Source: Deltaproteobacteria bacterium (GTDB lineage: Bacteria > JAUYMQ01). From it: a stretch of DNA of 32,166 nt. This document shows positions 26,857-32,166 of the stretch, piece after piece. Positions within the stretch are counted from its first letter, which is position 1. Every line of letters begins with the position of its first letter. The notes under the pieces are model-generated. The model worked only from the letters and a program-made list of their open reading frames with translations. It was not told the DNA's origin and made no database searches. A program made the position numbers and the translations under genes. Location: the NCBI GenBank assembly GCA_030698575.1, contig JAUYMQ010000100.1:1-32166 (forward strand). Direction: 5' to 3'.

Positions 26857-26873
26857 TGCCCAAATATTGGGCG
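26857..26873. promoter_or_regulatory. NtrC-like dyad upstream of the porin sigma-54 promoter
   Basis: TGCCCAAATATTGGGCG is a 17-bp dyad (perfect GCCCAA-ATA-TTGGGC). It has the TGC...GC spacing of NtrC sites (TGCAC-N7-GTGCA) but C/G at the A4/T14 positions. Its centre is about 130 bp upstream of the predicted sigma-54 start, a normal enhancer position. Confidence 0.3.
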
Positions 26874-26969
26874 GTGACTCAAATTTCATCACGGTACCCG
26901 GTGGTGCGCGGCGGTCGTGCGGTACACGAAACCGCGGCCAAGCCGGAAGAATCGACAAGCGGCAGACAT

Positions 26970-26985
26970 CGGCACGCTTCTTGCT
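26970..26985 (+). promoter_or_regulatory. Sigma-54 promoter of porin-PII
   Basis: CGGCACGCTTCTTGCT matches TGGCACG-N4-TTGCW at all positions except the first base, with GG (26971-26972) and GC (26983-26984) exactly 10 bases apart. The start is expected near 26995, giving an 84-base leader. Confidence 0.8.
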
Positions 26986-27078
26986 GAACAGACCGTGTTT
27001 TGCACCGGGAGCCGCCGGGGAGCGCGTGACGAGTGTGTCGACGCCTGAATCCACGGGAAGCCAAGGGGAGGAGATTCA

Positions 27079-28497
27079 ATGGAGACGCTCGGAAAGGCAA
27101 CGATCGGAAGCGCAATGAAGGCGTTTCGCCGGGGGGTCGTCGTTGCAACCAGCTTGGCGACGACCGCCGTTCTTGTTCCAGCCGCGTGGGCCGGTGATCC
27201 GTCGAACACCGAGATGGTCAAAGAGTTCCAGAACATGAAGAGCGAGATCCGGGCGCTCCAGCAGAAAACCAACACCCTGGAACTGCGGAACGCGGAGAAG
27301 GACAGCCAGATCAAGTCGCTCGAGGGCCAGGTGCAGAAGACGAACGAGGATCTCACCGGCATGTCGGCCTACAACTTCGTAAAAGACGTCGAGGTTTCCG
27401 GCTACGTTTCGACCATCTTCACGGACACGCTGACAAACCCGAGCGATCAGACACGGCGGCTCGGCGTGTTCGAGACCAACTCGCACAGCTTCAACAACTC
27501 GGCCTTCAAGCTGGTGTTCGAGAAGCCGACCTCGAACGAGAGCCGGGCCGGCTTCCGCGTGGACATTCTGAGCGGCGAGACGGGACGCCTTCTCGGAAAC
27601 GCTACCTCGGACGTTCCCACTGGAAGCACGGGGCTCGACGACTTCGAACTGGAGCAGGCCTACGTGACCTACAAGGCCGACCTCGGCGACGGGCTCGACA
27701 TCTACGCCGGCAAGTTCGTGACGCTCCTCGGCGCGGAGGTCATCGAGAGCCCGCTCAACTACAACATCAGCCGATCCATTCTCTTCGGCTTCGCGATTCC
27801 CTTTACGCATACCGGCATTCGCGCGACCTATCCCCTCACCGACAAGATCAGCGTAACGGCGGGCGTGAACAACGGCTGGGACAACAACGATGACCTGAAC
27901 CACGGCTACAGCTATGAGGGCCAGGTGGCCTGGTCGCCGAACGACGACTTTTCCCTCTCGGTGAACGGTATCTGGGGACCGGAGCAGGTGGGTATCGAGC
28001 GGCGCAAGCGCGGCGTGGTGGACGTCGTGGCGAACTGGACCCCGACGGACAAGCTGACCTTGATCGGCAACTTCGACTGGGGCCACGAGTCGGGCGTCAC
28101 CGTTACCCACGAGAACATCATCTACGTGACGGAGCCCGACCCCAACGCGGTTCCACCATTCTCCTCCAATATGATCACCGCCGTAGATCAGTCCTATAAC
28201 AGCAAGACGGTGGCCGACTGGTACGGCGGCGCGCTGGTGGCGAACTACCAGTTCACCGACCGGTTCGGGCTTGCAGGCCGCGCCGAGTACTTCGTGGACG
28301 CCGACGGATCGCGCACGGGCTTGTCTCAGGACCTGTGGGAGTTCTCGGTCACTCCCGCCTTCTGGGTGACGCCGAAGCTCCTCGCGCGCCTCGAGTTCCG
28401 CACCGATCATTCGAGCGATAAGTATTTTCTGCAGGGATCCCAGCCGGCCAATCACCAGGAGACGGTGTTCGGCGAAGTTGCATACCTCTTCCCTTGA
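27079..28497 (+). CDS. Outer-membrane porin, BBP2-like, nitrogen-regulated
   Basis: 472 residues. Signal peptide about 1-38 (second Met at 13; AAWAG cleavage). A coiled coil spans about 44-92 (MVKEFQNMKSEIRALQQKT...), as in porins tethered to peptidoglycan by an N-terminal helix. The rest is antiparallel amphipathic beta: VEVSGYVSTIF, YVTYKADLGDGLDIYAGKF, LLGAEVIESPLNYNISRS, GIRATYPLTDKISVTAGVNN, ending FGEVAYLFP. The 'GK...LG.E..e...N.n.srs' block is typical of the BBP2 (beta-barrel porin-2) group. AGGGGAGGAG lies 5 bases before the ATG. Sigma-54 control and the downstream PII gene suggest uptake of a nitrogen source, probably ammonium or a small organic N compound. Confidence 0.88.
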   Translation: METLGKATIGSAMKAFRRGVVVATSLATTAVLVPAAWAGDPSNTEMVKEFQNMKSEIRALQQKTNTLELRNAEKDSQIKSLEGQVQKTNEDLTGMSAYNFVKDVEVSGYVSTIFTDTLTNPSDQTRRLGVFETNSHSFNNSAFKLVFEKPTSNESRAGFRVDILSGETGRLLGNATSDVPTGSTGLDDFELEQAYVTYKADLGDGLDIYAGKFVTLLGAEVIESPLNYNISRSILFGFAIPFTHTGIRATYPLTDKISVTAGVNNGWDNNDDLNHGYSYEGQVAWSPNDDFSLSVNGIWGPEQVGIERRKRGVVDVVANWTPTDKLTLIGNFDWGHESGVTVTHENIIYVTEPDPNAVPPFSSNMITAVDQSYNSKTVADWYGGALVANYQFTDRFGLAGRAEYFVDADGSRTGLSQDLWEFSVTPAFWVTPKLLARLEFRTDHSSDKYFLQGSQPANHQETVFGEVAYLFP

Positions 28498-28502
28498 CCT
28501 GA

Positions 28503-28889
<387 letters not shown>

Positions 28890-28937
28890 TCCGTCGCGAC
28901 ACAACCGAGCGAGGGTGGGCGGTCGAGCCCGCCGCGG

Positions 28938-28963
28938 AAAGGCAGGCCTTCGGGCCTGCCTTT
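28938..28963 (+). terminator. UUCG-capped intrinsic terminator after PII
   Basis: Perfect 11-bp stem AAAGGCAGGCC (28938-28948), TTCG loop, GGCCTGCCTTT (28953-28963). The loop is closed by C-G, the exceptionally stable UUCG tetraloop form. It ends the porin-PII transcript. Confidence 0.88.
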
Positions 28964-29025
28964 GCTTTGGGCCTCCCAAACCGCTCCGGGAGTTGCCCGG
29001 CCGTCCGTGCGGGGCGTCCCGATGC

Positions 29026-29042
29026 TGCTTAAAAACTGTGCA
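29026..29042. promoter_or_regulatory. NtrC-like site upstream of amtB
   Basis: TGCTTAAAAACTGTGCA is 17 bp with one near-consensus half (TGTGCA versus GGTGCA) and a partial left half (TGC). Its centre is about 118 bp upstream of the expected sigma-54 start. Confidence 0.3.
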
Positions 29043-29097
29043 GCTGCCTCTGGCCTGCGCAGGGCACACCCGGCGGCCGGCACAAAAAGGTCTTGTA

Positions 29098-29110
29098 AAT
29101 CAAGAGTTTT
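29098..29110 (+). promoter_or_regulatory. IHF-like site between enhancer and sigma-54 promoter
   Basis: AATCAAGAGTTTT matches WATCAANNNNTTR at all defined positions but the last. It is centred about 48 bp upstream of the predicted start. The same bases form a small hairpin TCTTG-TAAAT-CAAGA followed by GTTTTTT, so a terminator reading is possible too. Confidence 0.4.
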
Positions 29111-29125
29111 TTGGACTTCCGGGTC

Positions 29126-29141
29126 TGGCACGGACATTGCT
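29126..29141 (+). promoter_or_regulatory. Sigma-54 promoter of amtB
   Basis: TGGCACGGACATTGCT is a full match to TGGCACG-N4-TTGCW, with GG and GC 10 bases apart. The start is expected near 29152, about 106 bases before the GTG. Confidence 0.88.
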
Positions 29142-29257
29142 TTGGGGAGAGCGGGGTTCACATATCTGTTCCAGTCCATCGACCCTCGGGGACGACGAGG
29201 CGGGCCTGGCGCCGGACAATCGAGCCGGAAAGGTCGGGCCCCTGACAGGAGGTAGAC

Positions 29258-30667
29258 GTGAGGCGCCTTGAACGAATACTCAGCGCAACCGCATTCGGGG
29301 CGCTGCTGACGATTTTGCTTCCCGTAGCGGCGCTGGCCCAGGAAGAGGCTGTGGTGGACAGCGGTGACACGGCGTGGATTCTCACCTCGTCGGCGCTCGT
29401 TCTGATGATGACCGTTCCCGGCCTGGCCTTCTTTTACGGCGGCCTGGTCCGGGGAAAGAACGTGCTCTCGACGCTCATGCACAGCTTCGTGATGATGGGT
29501 ATTGTGTCGGTATCCTGGATCCTCTGCGGCTACTCGATCGCCTTCGGTCCGGACGTCGCGGGGCTGTTCGGCAACCCGCTGACCCATCTCGGGCTGAAAG
29601 GGATCGGGCCGAATGACGTCTCGGGGTCGATACCGACTTATGCCTTCGTGGTCTTCCAGCTCATGTTCGCGATCATCACGCCGGCGCTCATAAGCGGCGC
29701 CATCGCGGAGCGGATGAAGTTCAAGGCTTACTTGCTCTTCATGATTCTCTGGGCCACGTTCATCTACGCGCCGCTCTGTCACTGGGTGTGGGGCGGCGGC
29801 TGGATCGCCGAGAAGTGGGGAGCCCTGGACTTCGCGGGGGGCACGGTCGTGCACATCTCCTCGGGCGTGAGCGCGCTGGTTGCCGCGATACTGCTCGGCC
29901 GCCGCCGTGGCCACGGTTCCGAGCCCATGCCTCCGCACAATCTCGCCTACTCCGTCCTCGGAGCCGGCCTGCTGTGGGTGGGCTGGTTCGGCTTCAACTC
30001 GGGAAGCGCGCTCGCCTCGAACAGTCTCGCGGCAACGGCGTTCATCACGACGAATACGGCGACCGGCGCCGCGGTGCTCGGATGGATGTTCACAGAGTGG
30101 ATCCACCGCGGCAAGCCGACAATGCTCGGTGTAGCCTCCGGTGCGGTGGCGGGCCTGGTGGCCATTACGCCGGCGGCGGGCTTCGTGAGCCCTATGGCCG
30201 CCATGCTCATCGGAGTCGTTGCGGGCGGTCTGTGCTACGGGGCAGTGAACCTGAAGGCCAGGTTCGGCTATGACGACGCGCTCGACGTGGTTGGCGTGCA
30301 CGGCGTCGGCGGGACCTGGGGAGCTCTGGCGACGGGCGTGTTTGCCTGGACAGCCATGAACGACGGCGGGAGCAACGGGCTCATCCACGGCAATCCGGGC
30401 CTGCTGCTCACCCAGCTCAAGGCGGTCCTGGCTACCTGGATCTTCTGCGGCGTGGGCACCTTCGTGCTGCTGAAGATCACCGACATGATCGTTGGACTCC
30501 GCGTCAACGACGAGGACGAGGTCATGGGGCTCGACATCACACAGCACAGCGAACAGGCCTACACCGGCGCGGGTTTCGGTGGCTCGGTCATGGGCATGGT
30601 GGGCAGCCATCAGCCCAGCGTGGAGAAGCCCGCGGCGCTGGGAATACCTGCCCGCAGCACGCCCTGA
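29258..30667 (+). CDS. amtB: Ammonium transporter AmtB
   Basis: 469 residues. A cleavable signal-like N-terminus (LPVAALAQ) is followed by the eleven-helix Amt fold. Landmarks are DTAWILTSSALVLMMTVPGLAFFYGG, ERMKFKAYL, CHWVWGGGWI, DFAGGTVVHISSG with Asp191 and pore His199, and DVVGVHGVGGTWG with the second pore His348. The twin-His pore is intact. The C-terminal cytoplasmic region (RVNDEDEVMGLDITQHSEQAYTG) is the part bound by PII in known Amt proteins. GTG start with AGGAGGT 5 bases upstream. The 258 bp after it hold no gene, only a bulged GC hairpin near 30690-30720 and no convincing promoter. Confidence 0.97.
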   Translation: MRRLERILSATAFGALLTILLPVAALAQEEAVVDSGDTAWILTSSALVLMMTVPGLAFFYGGLVRGKNVLSTLMHSFVMMGIVSVSWILCGYSIAFGPDVAGLFGNPLTHLGLKGIGPNDVSGSIPTYAFVVFQLMFAIITPALISGAIAERMKFKAYLLFMILWATFIYAPLCHWVWGGGWIAEKWGALDFAGGTVVHISSGVSALVAAILLGRRRGHGSEPMPPHNLAYSVLGAGLLWVGWFGFNSGSALASNSLAATAFITTNTATGAAVLGWMFTEWIHRGKPTMLGVASGAVAGLVAITPAAGFVSPMAAMLIGVVAGGLCYGAVNLKARFGYDDALDVVGVHGVGGTWGALATGVFAWTAMNDGGSNGLIHGNPGLLLTQLKAVLATWIFCGVGTFVLLKITDMIVGLRVNDEDEVMGLDITQHSEQAYTGAGFGGSVMGMVGSHQPSVEKPAALGIPARSTP

Positions 30668-30823
30668 GGGGCAGTCTGATCCGCTTCGGAGGGGCGGCGA
30701 GCGCAAGGCGCCGTCCCTTCGGTGCATCGACGAAGGCCGATGGAAGCCGGGCGTTTTCAGGCCGGGTGCGCTCTGCCGGAGCGGGATCGGTACCGGCAGC
30801 CCCGGGCCCTCATGGACAGTTGA

Positions 30824-31264
<441 letters not shown>

Positions 31265-31279
31265 GGGAGCGCGGCGGCG

Positions 31280-31374
31280 CCGGGTTCGAAACGCCGAATG
31301 CCGGCGTGCCACGCCCGGTTTGTATGACAGCGAATAGTGAATTCTCGGCCTGCTCTCCCGGATCGGGACCCGAG
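31280..31374 (+). other. Structured leader before glnA
   Basis: Two compound hairpins lie in the 140-bp PII-glnA gap. First, outer CCGGG (31280)/CCCGG (31314) encloses ACGCCG-AATGC-CGGCGT and is followed by TTT. Second, outer CTCGG (31344)/CCGAG (31370) encloses TCCCG-GAT-CGGGA. They may terminate or process the transcript, or attenuate glnA. No sigma-54 or good sigma-70 promoter is visible here. Confidence 0.35.
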
Positions 31375-31404
31375 TACATTGGATCGAAGAAGGAGAAAAA
31401 GAAG

Positions 31405-32166
31405 ATGACCCCGAAAGAGGTACTCGCGTTTGCCAAGAAGAACAGTGCCGTCATGCTGGATCTCAGGTTCATGGATTTTCCGGGCTTGTGGCAGCATTTC
31501 TCGGTGCCGATCGATGAGCTGAACGAAGGAAGTTTCGAGGATGGTTTCGGTTTCGATGGTTCCAGCATCCGGGGCTGGCAGCCCATTCATGCGAGCGACA
31601 TGCTCGTCGTTCCTGATGGCACGACAGCCGTCATGGACCCGTTCTGCCAGCATCCCACGCTCACGATGATCTGCGACATCGTCGACCCGATCACCCGCGA
31701 GAGGTACTCGCGTGACCCGCGCAACATCGCCCAGAAGGCCGAGGCCTACGTCCGGTCGACGGGAATCGCCGACACGATCTACTTCGGCCCCGAGGCCGAG
31801 TTTTTCATCCTGAACGACGTCCGCTTTGCGAACAGTCCCGAGCACGCCTTCTATTACATCGATTCGATCGAGGCGAACTGGAACACCGGGAAGGACGAGA
31901 AGCCTAACCTCGGCTACAAGCCCCGCTACAAGGAAGGCTATTTCCCGGTTCCCCCGATGGACCGCTTCCAGGACTTGCGCACAGAGATGGTGCTCGAGAT
32001 GCAGAAGGTCGGGATCGTTGTCGAGGCGCAGCATCACGAAGTAGCGACGGCCGGCCAGGCCGAAATCGACATGAAGTTCTCGCCCCTCACGAAAATGGCC
32101 GACTACCTCATGTGGTACAAGTACTGTATCAAGATGGTGGCCTTCCGCCACAACATGACTGTCACC
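31405..32166 (+). CDS. glnA: Glutamine synthetase type I, cut by window end
   Basis: The first 254 residues of a GSI enzyme, which makes glutamine from glutamate, ammonia and ATP. N-terminal beta-grasp: VMLDLRFMDFPGLWQHFSVP and DGSSIRGW (Asp51 latch). Catalytic domain: FGPEAEFFIL with metal Glu130 and Glu132, HHEVATAGQAEID with His211, Glu212 and Glu220, ending at RHNMTVT. Everything visible is intact. AAGGAG lies 9 bases before the ATG. The C-terminus, including any adenylylation tyrosine, is outside the window. Confidence 0.97.
   Translation, partial: MTPKEVLAFAKKNSAVMLDLRFMDFPGLWQHFSVPIDELNEGSFEDGFGFDGSSIRGWQPIHASDMLVVPDGTTAVMDPFCQHPTLTMICDIVDPITRERYSRDPRNIAQKAEAYVRSTGIADTIYFGPEAEFFILNDVRFANSPEHAFYYIDSIEANWNTGKDEKPNLGYKPRYKEGYFPVPPMDRFQDLRTEMVLEMQKVGIVVEAQHHEVATAGQAEIDMKFSPLTKMADYLMWYKYCIKMVAFRHNMTVT

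Larger units (their letters stand above)
26713..27078 (+). other. Regulatory intergenic region upstream of the porin
   Basis: This 366-bp gap has no coding gene. In order it holds a sigma-70 promoter (26761), a hairpin with six T (26804-26831), a C10 homopolymer (26843-26852), a 17-bp NtrC-like dyad (26857), an imperfect CATCAC...GTGGTG inverted repeat (26887-26906), a sigma-54 promoter (26970) and the porin ribosome site AGGGGAGGAG (27064-27073). Confidence 0.75.
28890..29257 (+). other. Regulatory intergenic region upstream of amtB
   Basis: This 368-bp gap has no coding gene. It contains the PII terminator (28938-28963), an NtrC-like half-symmetric site (29026-29042), an AT-rich hairpin/IHF-like segment (29091-29112), a sigma-54 promoter (29126-29141) and the amtB ribosome site AGGAGGT. 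CTGTGCAG and CTGCGCAG (29036-29062) also form an imperfect inverted pair. Confidence 0.8.

Noticed and set aside
31302-31325. TGCCACG...TTTGTA as a sigma-54 promoter for glnA
   Set aside because: The -24 GG is GC and no GC occurs at -12; the bases are better explained as hairpin arms.

Overview
The window is about 32 kb of GC-rich, densely coding bacterial chromosome from a Gram-negative organism. Evidence for an outer membrane includes two beta-barrel proteins, SurA-type periplasmic chaperones and several lipoproteins. Gene content (Mfd/UvrA, CHASE2 cyclase with a FecR protein, TPR proteins, a protein resembling a myxobacterial-type DUF, PII/AmtB/GlnA under sigma-54) suggests a deltaproteobacterial-grade lineage such as Desulfobacterota, Myxococcota, Tectomicrobia or Nitrospinota. 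The phylum cannot be fixed from this sequence alone. I saw no tRNA, rRNA, CRISPR array, transposase or phage gene.

Left part (1-12.8 kb, all + strand). A 5'-truncated family-4-like glycosyltransferase is followed by mfd (transcription-repair coupling factor). Next come two parvulin-type periplasmic foldases, a PrsA-like lipoprotein and a SurA homologue, whose genes overlap by 4 bp. Then follow pdxA, a small very acidic protein, a two-TM protein with a PH-like tail, uvrA, and a secreted protein of unknown function. Two nucleotide-excision-repair genes therefore flank an envelope-folding pair.

Middle part (12.8-20.7 kb). A TPR/beta-barrel outer-membrane protein, a secreted FecR-domain protein and a CHASE2 adenylate cyclase form a candidate envelope-sensing module. 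Converging on it are a CBS-pair/ACT-like protein and a crotonase. Divergent from the crotonase is endonuclease IV (nfo), overlapping a small ACT-sized protein.

Accessory-looking part (20.7-26.7 kb). A compact bidirectional promoter (24.96-25.03 kb) drives two transcription units. Leftward are two lipoproteins, a V4R/DUF2378-like protein and an unusual membrane-anchored trypsin-like protease with an N-terminal zinc ribbon. Rightward is a TPR protein ending in a parvulin domain that has lost its catalytic histidines and proline pocket. Both promoters place the start of transcription almost on the start codon, suggesting leaderless mRNAs. This is the least explained part of the window and my best candidate for an undescribed envelope system.

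Right part (26.7-32.2 kb). This is a nitrogen-assimilation island: outer-membrane porin, PII, terminator, amtB, second PII, and glnA (cut by the window end). Two excellent sigma-54 promoters precede the porin-PII unit and amtB, each with an NtrC-like dyad about 120-130 bp upstream. An IHF-like site also precedes amtB. The porin is thus probably a nitrogen-starvation outer-membrane channel working with AmtB.
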